From NCBI RefSeq assembly GCF_001692325.1, contig NZ_LXKN01000001.1:992001-1056000 (forward strand): a stretch of DNA of 64,000 nt, given 5' to 3'. A program made the translations under genes and the position numbers. Below the pieces are notes generated by a model. That model was given only the letters and a program-made list of their open reading frames with translations, did not search any database and was not told the origin of the DNA. Shown piece after piece: positions 9,328 through 16,912 of the stretch. The stretch's first letter is position 1. Every line of letters starts with the position of its first letter. The stretch comes from Rhizobium sp. AC27/96. Lineage in GTDB: Bacteria; Pseudomonadota; Alphaproteobacteria; Rhizobiales; Rhizobiaceae.

Positions 9328-10503
9328 TCAATCAGCCTGCGTGCTGCCCTGATGCTGGCGGCGATAGGCCGAGAGGATCGACTCCTGCGTCAGGCCGTCA
9401 TTGCGGAGCATGACGGCATCGAAGGCCAAGTCGACATAGACAGTCTTGATGGGCGCATTTTGGTAGGCGGCGACCGCCGAGCCCAGCGACTGGTCGTCCA
9501 GGCTTGCCATGCGAGGCGTGAAGTCAGGCCGTTCGCGCGGGATCGGTCCGATCTGCGGCAAAACGATCATGACGGGCTGAGCAGACTCGACTGAAGGCAT
9601 GGCACCGCCGTTCCACGTCATGGGAGGCGGATTGTTGTTGCGCTTGTCGTTATTGTAAGCTGGCTTGGGCGCATCGGCGAAAGCAGTGGTCGCATAGGGC
9701 GACTGACGCGGAATGGGAGCGATGGCCGGCGTAGCATCAAAGCTGCGCACTTCGCGGCTGGCGCGTGTTGGTGTTGGCGTATACGAATCCGGCAGCTGAT
9801 CGGCGGTCATCCGGCCGGCCGAGGCGACCATCACGCCAGTCGCGATCTGACCGCCGGGATTGATGCTCGGTAGGCGCGAACCCTTCGGAATATAGGATGC
9901 CATCAGATAAGGTTCGTCATGGCCGTCCATGCGGGCGCGGCCGACATATTGCACGCGCACGTCGCCGGTGCCGCTGTGCTGGAGATCGAGCAACTGCGCC
10001 GTCTTGTTGGAAAGATCGATGATGCGACCGGGATGATAGGGGCCGCGATCGTTGACGCGAACGATGATGGAAGAGCCGGTCTCAACATTGGTAACGCGCG
10101 CATAGCTCGGCAACGGAAAGGTCGGATGCGCAGCGGTGAGCGACTGTTGGTCATAAACTTCGCCATTGGCGGTCAGGCGGCCGTGGAATGCCGAGCCGTA
10201 CCAGGAAGCGATGCCGACCTTGCTATAGCCGAAATCTTCCTTGGGATAATACCACTTGCCCTTCACCTGATACGGATTGCCGACCATGAAACGGCCGCCG
10301 CCCTTGGGAACGGGGCCGTTGTTGACGACCCGCGGGCTGGCCTTCACGCCATACTCCTTCTCGGAGAAGTATTCCTTGCCATGCTGGCGCGTCGAAGCAA
10401 CCTTCTGGGTCGTTCCGCAGGCAGTGATGGTTGCGCACATCAGTGAGAGAGCAAACCAACGCATACCCGTTGCGCATGTCACCGCACGATTTTCGAATTT
10501 CAT
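9328..10503 (-). CDS. rlpA: RlpA-family septal ring lytic transglycosylase (lipoprotein)
   Basis: A 391-aa protein from the chosen ATG at 10503. The N-terminus has a hydrophobic segment ending in a lipobox-like ATITAC, so it is probably an outer-membrane lipoprotein. The double-psi beta-barrel RlpA domain includes GIASWYGSAFHGRLTANGE, AAHPTFPLPS and VRVNDRGPYHPGRIIDLS. The Glu, His and Asp needed for lytic transglycosylase activity on denuded glycan strands are therefore present. No clear SPOR domain follows; the C-terminal ~190 residues are Pro/Asn-rich and end in a short conserved-looking tail. In-frame ATGs at 10524 and 10464 are alternative starts. It is first in the leftward rlpA-dac-tmk-holB train. 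Confidence 0.9.
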   Translation of the reverse strand: MKFENRAVTCATGMRWFALSLMCATITACGTTQKVASTRQHGKEYFSEKEYGVKASPRVVNNGPVPKGGGRFMVGNPYQVKGKWYYPKEDFGYSKVGIASWYGSAFHGRLTANGEVYDQQSLTAAHPTFPLPSYARVTNVETGSSIIVRVNDRGPYHPGRIIDLSNKTAQLLDLQHSGTGDVRVQYVGRARMDGHDEPYLMASYIPKGSRLPSINPGGQIATGVMVASAGRMTADQLPDSYTPTPTRASREVRSFDATPAIAPIPRQSPYATTAFADAPKPAYNNDKRNNNPPPMTWNGGAMPSVESAQPVMIVLPQIGPIPRERPDFTPRMASLDDQSLGSAVAAYQNAPIKTVYVDLAFDAVMLRNDGLTQESILSAYRRQHQGSTQAD

Positions 10504-10826
10504 CTGTCCCACGCCGCTACTCATTACTTTGACGGAGGTCTGCAGAACCGGCACATCCCTCATTCCGGTACCCTGCTACGCCTCAATCACCTAACGGTAC
10601 TTTAATCATGATTGGAGTTTGTCCATTTTGCGATGCAAATTGAGCGCACTGGGGAAATTCTGAAGATCATGGTTAATGCGCAGTAAAGTGCGACTTGTCC
10701 GATGTGTTGCCTGGATTGCCGAACAATCCCTACTTCGGATCATCATCAATAATCCCGGATCGTGACAGATGGGAGCGGATTCATACTGTTTGCGGCTTGC
10801 AGCCGGACCGGAATAAAACAACCATA
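10504..10826. other. 323-bp intergenic region upstream of rlpA
   Basis: This stretch separates rlpA from the GNAT gene; both lie on the minus strand. It is less GC-rich than its surroundings. I see a 10-bp palindrome AATCATGATT at 10604-10613 and no convincing coding region or Rho-independent terminator. It probably carries the rlpA promoter. Confidence 0.4.
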
Positions 10827-11330
10827 TCAATCACCTGTATCGAGACGCATCAGTATTTCGTCGTGATAGACATCTCCGACCTTGAGTGCCTCGGTATCCC
10901 TGGCCCACGCCTTGAAACCGAAGGATTCGTAAAGGTGGATGGCTGCGCCATTCGATGACACGACGCAGAGGCGTATCGAGCGGCATGTGGTCTTCGCCTC
11001 CTTAACCGCGGCCTCCATCAGCAGCCGCGAAAGCCCGGTACCTCGCGCATCAGGCCGAACATACATTCCCCAGATCGACGCGATGTGCTTCATCTTGGCG
11101 CCTTTCGATCTGGCAACGGCAATGACGCCGGCAAGTGCGCCGTCTTCCGCGAAGCCGCCGAATACGACGCTGTTTGAGATCATATCTGCGATCTGCGTCT
11201 CGGAATATTGCAGCTCCTGCTCATGGGACGCGCCAAAAGCTTCAGGATGGCGCTCCAGCCCCTCCAGGCGGATATCCCTGAAAGCGGGCGCATCACTGCG
11301 CTCCAGACGACGTATGCTGAAAAGCTGCAT
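10827..11330 (-). CDS. GNAT-family N-acetyltransferase
   Basis: A 167-aa GCN5-related acetyltransferase. The acetyl-CoA-binding motif A is visible as MYVRPDARGTGLSRLLMEAA, followed by LCVVSSNGAAIHLYESFGF (motif B region). The start at ATG 11330 is preferred over an upstream TTG at 11348 because an AAAGGAA ribosome binding site sits just before it. It lies 21 bp after the ECF41 sigma factor gene and is probably co-transcribed with it and the upstream flavodoxin-fold oxidoreductase. Many homologues acetylate small amines or antibiotics; the substrate here is unknown. Confidence 0.88.
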   Translation of the reverse strand: MQLFSIRRLERSDAPAFRDIRLEGLERHPEAFGASHEQELQYSETQIADMISNSVVFGGFAEDGALAGVIAVARSKGAKMKHIASIWGMYVRPDARGTGLSRLLMEAAVKEAKTTCRSIRLCVVSSNGAAIHLYESFGFKAWARDTEALKVGDVYHDEILMRLDTGD

Positions 11331-11351
11331 GGGTGTTCCTTTCGTCAACGA

Positions 11352-12224
11352 TCAGTGGGCCATGACACTGGTTATGTGCCGCAGCTTGTCCGGATTGCGC
11401 GTGCAATAGATGGCAACGACCTTTTCCTGCTCCACATGCAGTGCGGTCGTCTGCACGACGTCGCCGCCTTCCATCGTAACGAAACCGGGCAAGCCATCGA
11501 TGATGGCATAATGGATCAATCGTGATGGCTGCGAGAGGAAAATGCGCGCCATCATCTCATGGCGCAGCATGACTGCATCGAGCCCGATCAGCGGCTGCCT
11601 TGATGCCGGTACCTTACCGCCGCCATCCGCATAGGCAACGACATCCTCCGAAAGCAGGGCGCGCAATGCGGCCATGTCGCCGGTTCTGGACGCGGTGAAG
11701 AATGCGGTGGCAAGCTTGAGGCCTTGCTCCTTGCCGACAGCGAAGCGAGGCCGGGCGTCGAGGATATGTGCCCTCGCCCGGCTCGCGAGCTTGCGGCAGG
11801 CGGCTTCTTCGCGGCCGATTGCCAGCGCCACGTCCTCGAAGCCCATGCCGAACACGTCATGCAGCAGGAAGGCCGCACGCTCCAGCGGCGACAGGCGCTC
11901 CAACGCCAGCATCAACGGCAGCGTGAGATCGTCGGCTGCATCATCGTCTTCCGGGTCGAAGATCGGCTCTGGCAGCCAAGGTCCGACATAGGTCTCGCGT
12001 CGACGCCGGGCGGATTTCAACTCGTTCAGGCAGAGCCTCGTAACGATGGTCCGCAGGAATGCAGCCGGCTCGCGAATCGATTGACGATCCGTCGCGAGCC
12101 AGCGCAGCCAGGCTTCCTGCACGATGTCTTCGGCATCGGCGACCGATCCGAGCATCCGGTACGCAAGCCGGACGAGACGCGGGCGCAGCTCTGAGAAGAT
12201 CGGATCGGCAGGTATCTCGGTCAT
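11352..12224 (-). CDS. ECF41-type sigma factor with SnoaL-like C-terminal domain (SigJ-like)
   Basis: A 290-aa extracytoplasmic-function sigma factor. Sigma region 2 covers about residues 10-75 (AEDIVQEAWLRW) and region 4 about 105-160 (LSPLERAAFLLHDVFGMGFEDVA). The C-terminal ~120 residues form a SnoaL/NTF2-like domain. Three short motifs diagnostic of the ECF41 group are present: WLPEP at 83-87 in the linker, DGGGKV at 200-205 and NPDKL at 277-281. ECF41 factors have no anti-sigma gene; the fused C-terminal domain controls activity. The start overlaps the stop of the upstream oxidoreductase (ATGA), and a candidate ECF41 promoter lies upstream of that gene, suggesting autoregulation. Confidence 0.9.
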   Translation of the reverse strand: MTEIPADPIFSELRPRLVRLAYRMLGSVADAEDIVQEAWLRWLATDRQSIREPAAFLRTIVTRLCLNELKSARRRRETYVGPWLPEPIFDPEDDDAADDLTLPLMLALERLSPLERAAFLLHDVFGMGFEDVALAIGREEAACRKLASRARAHILDARPRFAVGKEQGLKLATAFFTASRTGDMAALRALLSEDVVAYADGGGKVPASRQPLIGLDAVMLRHEMMARIFLSQPSRLIHYAIIDGLPGFVTMEGGDVVQTTALHVEQEKVVAIYCTRNPDKLRHITSVMAH

Positions 12225-12847
12225 GAGGTCACAAGAGCGTGTTGCAACGGAGCGGCCAAGACTTGGCGGCCGCGAACGAATTGTAGCGTCGTCAGCGCGA
12301 CGCGTCGCCCCAGATAACGCGCAGTCGCGAGATCGGATTCGGGTGGTGCTGTCTCAGGACCCTCATCGGTATTTGCCTGGGCACCGGCGCCGAGCCAGAA
12401 GCCAAGCCGGTTCATATCCGCTTCCGAGCCCGTTGACGAGCAGTTGGCCGGCGGCAGGTCGAGACCGACCCAATGCATACCGTGCTGCGCGGCAAAGATT
12501 GCCAGCTGGATCAGGGTCGAAAGCTTGTCACCGGAGCGGGACCCCGAGGTGGTGAAACCGGCGGCGATCTTGTCCTTCCAGAGAAAGCCCTTGGCAAGGA
12601 CGGCGGTCGAGGTCGCCTCCTCGAAGGCTTTGAACGCGGCCGAAACGGAGCCCATGTAGGTTGGCGAACCGAAGATGATCGCTTGCGCGGCATGGAGATC
12701 CTCCCAATGTCGCTCCACTTTGTCCACGCTCAACAGCATGGCCTCGACACCGTCGACCTGCTCGACCCCTGCCCTGACGGCTTCGGCCTGGCGACCGGTG
12801 TGCCCATAGCCGGTGTGATAGACGATTGCGATGCGCTGGCGAACCAT
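12221..12847 (-). CDS. flavodoxin-fold NAD(P)H-dependent oxidoreductase (WrbA-like)
   Basis: A 208-aa flavodoxin-like protein. The N-terminal IAIVYHTGYGHTGRQAEAV loop is the FMN phosphate-binding site. IFGSPTYMGSVSAAFK and the TTSGSRSGDKLSTL segment are further FMN-contacting loops of the WrbA/NAD(P)H:quinone oxidoreductase family. The start at ATG 12847 is preferred over the longer frame because GGAGATAACA directly precedes it. The gene overlaps the ECF41 sigma factor by four bases. ECF41 factors are classically paired with one target gene from the carboxymuconolactone decarboxylase, oxidoreductase or epimerase families, so this is the likely regulated partner. Confidence 0.87.
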   Translation of the reverse strand: MVRQRIAIVYHTGYGHTGRQAEAVRAGVEQVDGVEAMLLSVDKVERHWEDLHAAQAIIFGSPTYMGSVSAAFKAFEEATSTAVLAKGFLWKDKIAAGFTTSGSRSGDKLSTLIQLAIFAAQHGMHWVGLDLPPANCSSTGSEADMNRLGFWLGAGAQANTDEGPETAPPESDLATARYLGRRVALTTLQFVRGRQVLAAPLQHALVTS

Positions 12848-12883
12848 TGTTATCTCCTTCGAAAATGGCGTTGCGAAGGATAG

Positions 12884-12910
12884 GACAAGGCAGGGATGCC
12901 ATCTGTGACA
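12884..12910 (-). promoter_or_regulatory. candidate ECF41 promoter for the oxidoreductase-sigJ-GNAT unit
   Basis: On the minus strand TGTCACA (12910-12904) is followed after 16 bp by TGTC (12887-12884), 36 bp upstream of the oxidoreductase start codon. The published ECF41 consensus is a TGTCACA -35 element and a CGTC -10 element about 16 bp apart, so this matches all seven -35 bases and three of four -10 bases. The assignment rests on the consensus from memory and on the sigma factor being encoded next door. Confidence 0.55.
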
Positions 12911-12919
12911 TGCCCTGCC
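12889..12919 (+). terminator. hairpin with T-tract, plus orientation
   Basis: GGCAGGG (12889-12895) pairs with CCCTGCC (12913-12919), with further ATG/CAT pairing inside, and is followed on the plus strand by C and six T (12921-12926). It looks like an intrinsic terminator for plus-strand transcription, but both flanking genes are on the minus strand, where only a weak T-tract follows. It overlaps the candidate ECF41 promoter. Confidence 0.4.
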
Positions 12920-12958
12920 CTTTTTTCTTCCTGGCATCGGCTTGGTGGCCGGCTGCGC

Positions 12959-13312
12959 CTATTTCTGCCGATAGAGGATCATGCCGCCGTGATGCAGCAC
13001 GCCGTCGATGAATGTTCCATCGGCGGTAAAGCCGGTATCGTCCCAATAGTCGATATGATTGCCGCGAACCTCGTAGCGTCCCTGATAGGCGCTCTCCCGC
13101 TTGCCGCGTGCTTCGTCGTAACGGCCGTTCGCAAGCAGGTGATGGCGGACATGGCCATCGCCCGTGATCCACATGCCGACATAGGGGTGGTTTTCTGAGG
13201 GGCGGGTAACAGTGTTTTGCTCGATACTCATCTGAGCTAGACCTTTCTCTGTGGTTAGGATAGCCGCGCCGGCGAAAAGTCCGGCTGCGGCAAGAAGCGA
13301 AACTTGCTTCAT
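12959..13312 (-). CDS. Atu4866-domain exported protein
   Basis: A 117-aa protein with an N-terminal signal peptide (MKQVSLLAAAGLFAGAAIL, cleavage near Ala26). The mature part is the small Atu4866 domain named after an Agrobacterium protein: HPYVGMWITGDGHVRHHLL, YQGRYEVRGNHIDYWDDTGFTADG and a terminal HHGGMILYR. The alternating aromatic and charged pattern suggests a beta barrel that may bind a small ligand. It overlaps the stop of the SDR gene by four bases, so the two are translationally coupled. Homologues are often encoded next to SDR oxidoreductases. Molecular function is unknown. Confidence 0.85.
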   Translation of the reverse strand: MKQVSLLAAAGLFAGAAILTTEKGLAQMSIEQNTVTRPSENHPYVGMWITGDGHVRHHLLANGRYDEARGKRESAYQGRYEVRGNHIDYWDDTGFTADGTFIDGVLHHGGMILYRQK

Positions 13313-14040
13313 TGATTGCGCGTGGGGCGGATGACGATCTCGTTGACGTCGACATCGTCAGGCTGCTCGATGGCGAAGCGCACGGCCCGGCCGATCGCAT
13401 CCGGCTGCAGCGCTATGGCGCGGTAGGTCTTCATGGCTTCCACCGCCACCGGATCGGTGATCGTGCTGGCAAGCTCGCTCTCGACCACACCGGGATGGAT
13501 GCAGGTGACGCGGAGCTTGTCGTTTTCCTGCCGCAAGCCATCGGAGATTGCCCGCACCGCATATTTGGTGGCGCAGTAGACGGCGGCCGTGGGCGAGACG
13601 GCGAGCGCGCCGATGGAGGCGATGTTGATGATATGGCCGGAGCCCCGGGCCTTCATCTCAGGCAATACGGCGGCGATGCCGTAGAGCACGCCCTTGATGT
13701 TGACATCGACCATCTGATCCCACTCCTCGACCTTCAGCGAGGCCATGAGCGACAGGGGCATGACGCCGGCATTGTTGACGATCACGTCGACGCGACCAAA
13801 GCCCTGGCGTGCGGCCTCGGCAAAAGCGGCGACGTCGGCGCGATCCGTCACATCAAGGCGGCGCGTCATCGCTTCGCCGCCGCTTTCCCTGATTTCGTTT
13901 GCCAGCGCTTCCAGACGATCTGTGCGGCGCGCGCCGAGCATCACCTTCGCGCCCGCTGCGCCGAGTTCCCGGGCAATCCCGACGCCGATGCCGCTCGAAG
14001 CTCCGGTTATGAGGACGACTTTATTGAGGGACATGTTCAT
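13309..14040 (-). CDS. SDR-family NAD(P)-dependent oxidoreductase
   Basis: A 243-aa classical short-chain dehydrogenase. The cofactor motif TGASSGIG is at residues 12-19, NNAG at 89-92, catalytic Ser142 (INIASIG), and the YxxxK pair Tyr155/Lys159 (YCATK). Arg residues after the second strand (GARRTDR) suggest NADP preference. Homologues act on diverse carbonyl substrates. It is divergent from a LysR regulator, with a shared 114-bp control region, and coupled to the Atu4866 gene. It probably leads the SDR-Atu4866 unit, with the flavodoxin-sigma unit having its own ECF41-like promoter. Confidence 0.9.
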   Translation of the reverse strand: MNMSLNKVVLITGASSGIGVGIARELGAAGAKVMLGARRTDRLEALANEIRESGGEAMTRRLDVTDRADVAAFAEAARQGFGRVDVIVNNAGVMPLSLMASLKVEEWDQMVDVNIKGVLYGIAAVLPEMKARGSGHIINIASIGALAVSPTAAVYCATKYAVRAISDGLRQENDKLRVTCIHPGVVESELASTITDPVAVEAMKTYRAIALQPDAIGRAVRFAIEQPDDVDVNEIVIRPTRNQ

Positions 14041-14126
14041 TTCCTTCCTGGTTGATCTTCAAACCGCTCTGCAGCAGTTGTCAGGAAGGTAGATCCAGCG
14101 CATTGTTGTGATAAGACGCCAAGTCA

Positions 14127-14141
14127 TTGCCAATATGGAAA
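14127..14141. promoter_or_regulatory. candidate LysR binding site in divergent SDR/LysR promoter
   Basis: TTGCCAATATGGAAA is an imperfect 15-bp dyad with the T-N11-A arrangement typical of LysR-type operators. It is located 13 bp before the LysR start codon and 87 bp upstream of the SDR start. Assignment is by position and pattern only. Confidence 0.3.
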
Positions 14142-14154
14142 GTTTTACTAACCA

Positions 14155-15045
14155 ATGGAACCGGATCTCAATGCTCTCGCCGTCTTCGCACTCGTCGCCG
14201 AAGAGCGGAGTTTCCGTGCGGCTGCCGACCGTATGGGTGTTACCCGATCAGCGGTCAGCCAAACGATCCGACGGTTGGAGGAAACGCTGGGAATAGCACT
14301 GGTGCTGCGTACGACCCGCAGCGTGAGCCTCACCGAGGCGGGCGAGCGCCTCTATGGCGAAGTCGCACCCGCAATTGCGGACATGCGTGTCGCCGTGGAA
14401 GCCACCGGAAATTTGCGTGGGCCCGCGCGCGGCCAGCTGAGGCTGGCGGTCTCATCGATTGCCGAACGCTTTCTGTCCGGGCCGTTCCTCGCCAGCTTTG
14501 CCGAGGCCAATCCCGAGGTTCAGATCGATGTCACCGTGACGGACGAGGAGTTCGACATCGTTGCGGAAGGATACGATGCGGGCGTCAGGCTTGGCGAAGT
14601 CATCGAGCAGGACATGATCGCGGTTCCCGTGGCCGGCGACGAACGGCAGCTCGCAGTCTGTTCGCCAGGATATCTGCAGCGCGTTGGCGCGCCTTCGCAT
14701 CCGAGCGAGCTGGCCGCTCATCGCTGTATCGGCTGGCGCTCGGCACCGAAGGTCGCCCCATATCGCTGGGAATTTGCCGAAGGCAGCAAGGAGTTCAGCG
14801 TGGCGGTCGCGCCGGAGATCACCACCAACGACATGGCGTTGATGACAAAGCTTGCCATAGCCGGGGCTGGAATCACATTCGGCATGGAGGAGAGCTTCCG
14901 TCCATTTATCGATCGAGGCGAGCTCGTGCCCATCCTCGAACGCTTCTGCCCACGTTTTGCTGGTTTCTACCTCTATTACTCCAGCCGCCGCCACTTGGCC
15001 CCGAAATTGCGAGCCCTTGTCGACCACCTGCGTGCCTTGAGGTAG
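14155..15045 (+). CDS. LysR-family transcriptional regulator
   Basis: A 296-aa LTTR. The winged helix-turn-helix occupies residues 1-60 (ALVAEERSFRAAADRMGVTRSAVSQTIRRLEETLG), and the effector-binding domain runs from about residue 90 (RGQLRLAVSS) to the end. It belongs to the branch of LTTRs commonly placed divergently from oxidoreductases. It is transcribed away from the SDR-Atu4866 unit, the usual arrangement for a regulator and its target. The inducer is unknown. Confidence 0.93.
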   Translation: MEPDLNALAVFALVAEERSFRAAADRMGVTRSAVSQTIRRLEETLGIALVLRTTRSVSLTEAGERLYGEVAPAIADMRVAVEATGNLRGPARGQLRLAVSSIAERFLSGPFLASFAEANPEVQIDVTVTDEEFDIVAEGYDAGVRLGEVIEQDMIAVPVAGDERQLAVCSPGYLQRVGAPSHPSELAAHRCIGWRSAPKVAPYRWEFAEGSKEFSVAVAPEITTNDMALMTKLAIAGAGITFGMEESFRPFIDRGELVPILERFCPRFAGFYLYYSSRRHLAPKLRALVDHLRALR

Positions 15046-15071
15046 TGCTGGCGATCCGGCAGAAATGAAAC

Positions 15072-15098
15072 GGCCCAGCCGCTGGAGACGGCTGAGCC
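15072..15098 (+). terminator. weak terminator-like hairpin after LysR gene
   Basis: GGC-x-CAGCCG (15072-15081) pairs with CGGCTG-x-GCC (15089-15098). It begins 27 bp after the LysR stop. No T-tract follows on the plus strand, so it is at best a weak or factor-dependent terminator. Confidence 0.3.
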
Positions 15099-15264
15099 AC
15101 CTTTGCCAGGTCAGGGGTCAAATCTGACTGAAGCACCCTAGTAATAAGTTAAGCTTAGTTTTTGTCAATCGCGACCAGTGCGGTAGTTGCTTGTCGGCGC
15201 GGGCAATCCCTCCAATCACGCATTTTGATGTTTCGGTTGAGCATTTATCGAACCGATATCGATC

Positions 15265-15903
15265 ATGTCACTTGAGCAAGCGCGTCCAGATCGACAAAAT
15301 ACGCGGATGTTGTTCAAAGCCGCTCTCCTGAACTTGATCGCGGATGGTTCCGTCACGCTTGCCTTCCGACACTGGCGCCGGCCAACGGTGCGGGCGGGAG
15401 GCACGCTGCGGACGGCCATTGGTGTGCTGCTGATCGAAGCCGTAGAGGCGGTGCGGGCCGAAGACCTCACAGAGGATGATGCGCGTCGATCCGGCTTTGT
15501 GAGCCGCGATGCGCTTCTCAAAAGTGTGGTGCCTCGTGGCGAGGGAGCACTCTACCGTATCGCCTTCAGCCGCTTGGGAGACGACCCGCGCGAAGCTCTG
15601 CGCCTCGAAGATTGCCTCGATGACATAGACTTGGCGGACCTGACGGCCAGCTTGGCGCGGCTTGATCGCGACCGTCCCTGGACCGCCGCTGTCCTCCGCC
15701 TGATCGGACAGCGTGATGGGACCACGGCGGTCGAGATCGCCGCAGCCATTCGTCTCGAAAAGCCCGTCGTCAAACGGCGCATCCGGCAGCTAAAGGAGCT
15801 GGGCCTCACGGAAAGCCTGTCATCCGGCTATCGCCTGTCGCCCAGAGGGCGGGCGGCGCTACCATCATTGCCAAAGCGTGTCAGTTCCGAGGAAGATGAT
15901 TGA
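15265..15903 (+). CDS. putative ASCH/PUA-like protein with C-terminal winged helix
   Basis: A 212-aa protein that seems to combine two modules. Residues ~14-110 resemble an ASCH/PUA-like fold (MLFKAALLNLIADGSVTLAFRHW, then GGTLRTAIGVLLIEAVEAV). Residues ~150-205 resemble a winged helix-turn-helix (AVLRLIGQRDGTTAVEIAAAIRLEKPVVKRRIRQLKELGL, then GYRLSPRGRAAL). ASCH domains bind RNA or nucleotides, so this could be an RNA- or DNA-binding regulator. An in-frame ATG at 15307 is an alternative start. It lies close to tRNA-Ser on the opposite strand. Function is not established, and both domain calls are by eye. Confidence 0.65.
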   Translation: MSLEQARPDRQNTRMLFKAALLNLIADGSVTLAFRHWRRPTVRAGGTLRTAIGVLLIEAVEAVRAEDLTEDDARRSGFVSRDALLKSVVPRGEGALYRIAFSRLGDDPREALRLEDCLDDIDLADLTASLARLDRDRPWTAAVLRLIGQRDGTTAVEIAAAIRLEKPVVKRRIRQLKELGLTESLSSGYRLSPRGRAALPSLPKRVSSEEDD

Positions 15904-15998
15904 GGGTTCTGGAGAAGATTCGAACCAGCTTTTGGCTGCAGCTCTGGTCGTTAACACGTTACAGCGGCTCGCCGCGCCGAGGTACAATCGAAGGCGTA

Positions 15999-16088
15999 TG
16001 GCGGAAGAGGTGGGATTCGAACCCACGGTACGGTTTCCCGCACGCCGGTTTTCAAGACCGGTTCCTTAAACCACTCGGACACTCTTCC
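15999..16088 (-). tRNA. tRNA-Ser(UGA)
   Basis: A 90-nt class II tRNA on the minus strand. The acceptor stem GGAAGAG (16088-16082) pairs with CTCTTCC (16009-16003), followed by discriminator G and an encoded CCA (16001-15999). The anticodon arm has 5-bp stems around CTTGAAA, giving anticodon TGA. The long variable arm and the T arm (GGTTCGAATCC) are present. The encoded CCA suggests an intact gene. Confidence 0.96.
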
Positions 16089-16241
16089 TGTCACGGCGGC
16101 ATGCGCCTTGTATAAAGTGGTTGGCTGGCTTTACAGCTATTCGGGCCGAAGCGTCAACCGGGCTGCCGTGCATCTTTGGTGATCGGGCAGCCTTGTGTGA
16201 AGGATTTGGCATCGACTATCCGGAAGGACATTGCCTCGCCC

Positions 16242-16838
16242 ATGACATTTGACGATCAACCTTTGTCTCTCGGTCAAAAACCGTTGGCCGGCCCTGCCCT
16301 TGCCGCCTTCTTTGCCCGCGATGCCGTTGTTGTCGCATCGGATCTGATCGGAGCGCGGTTTACGGTTTCGGGTATCGGCGGCCGTATCGTCGAGACGGAG
16401 GCCTATCGGCCTGATGACGAGGCTTCGCACGCCTATCGCGGCCCTACCCCGCGCAACGCCGCCATGTTCGGTCCGCCGGGCCGCGTCTATATCTACCGCT
16501 CCTATGGTATTCACTGGTGCATAAACTTCGTCTGCCTTACCGGAAGCGCCGTGCTCATTCGGGCGCTGGAGCCGGAAACGGGTATCGAGGAGATGATACG
16601 GCGGCGCGGCATGGCCAATATCATCTCGCTGTGCAATGGCCCGGGAAAGCTCTCGCAGGCGCTGGCCATCGATATCGGTCTCAACGCTTTGTCGCTCGAT
16701 GAGACGCCTTTTGCCTTTTTCCTTGCCGAACCAGTCGCGGTCGTGTCGGGCAAGCGCATTGGGATCACCAAGAATGTCGATCCGCTCTGGCGTTTCGGCG
16801 CGGCGGGCTCCCGCTTCGTCAGCCGCCGCTTCCCCTGA
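16242..16838 (+). CDS. DNA-3-methyladenine glycosylase (AAG/MPG type)
   Basis: A 198-aa monofunctional DNA glycosylase of the mammalian AAG/MPG fold, which excises alkylated purines such as 3-methyladenine and hypoxanthine to start base-excision repair. Signatures are the catalytic Glu in IVETEAYR, DEASHAYRGPTPRN (base-flipping and pocket residues) and GRVYIYRSYGIHWCINFV. Length fits the family (190-220 aa). The chosen start is ATG 16242; a longer frame from TTG 16176 adds 22 unconserved residues. It stands alone between tRNA-Ser and the emrB terminator. Confidence 0.92.
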   Translation: MTFDDQPLSLGQKPLAGPALAAFFARDAVVVASDLIGARFTVSGIGGRIVETEAYRPDDEASHAYRGPTPRNAAMFGPPGRVYIYRSYGIHWCINFVCLTGSAVLIRALEPETGIEEMIRRRGMANIISLCNGPGKLSQALAIDIGLNALSLDETPFAFFLAEPVAVVSGKRIGITKNVDPLWRFGAAGSRFVSRRFP

Positions 16839-16852
16839 TTGAATAAAAATGA

Positions 16853-16874
16853 CCGCCGGGGTGGTGCCCGGCGG
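16853..16874 (-). terminator. Rho-independent terminator after emrB
   Basis: CCGCCGGG (16853-16860) pairs with CCCGGCGG (16867-16874). On the minus strand the hairpin is followed by a T-rich tract (complement of 16845-16850). It lies 39 bp after the emrB stop, in the convergent gap with the glycosylase gene. Confidence 0.7.
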
Positions 16875-16912
16875 CCATATGGCCACGCAGTGAAACTGGA
16901 AAGACTGCGCGG

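Noticed and set aside
15878-16069. Open frame containing GFEPTVRF on the plus strand
   Set aside because: It is the antisense reading of tRNA-Ser(UGA); such frames are frequent false proteins.
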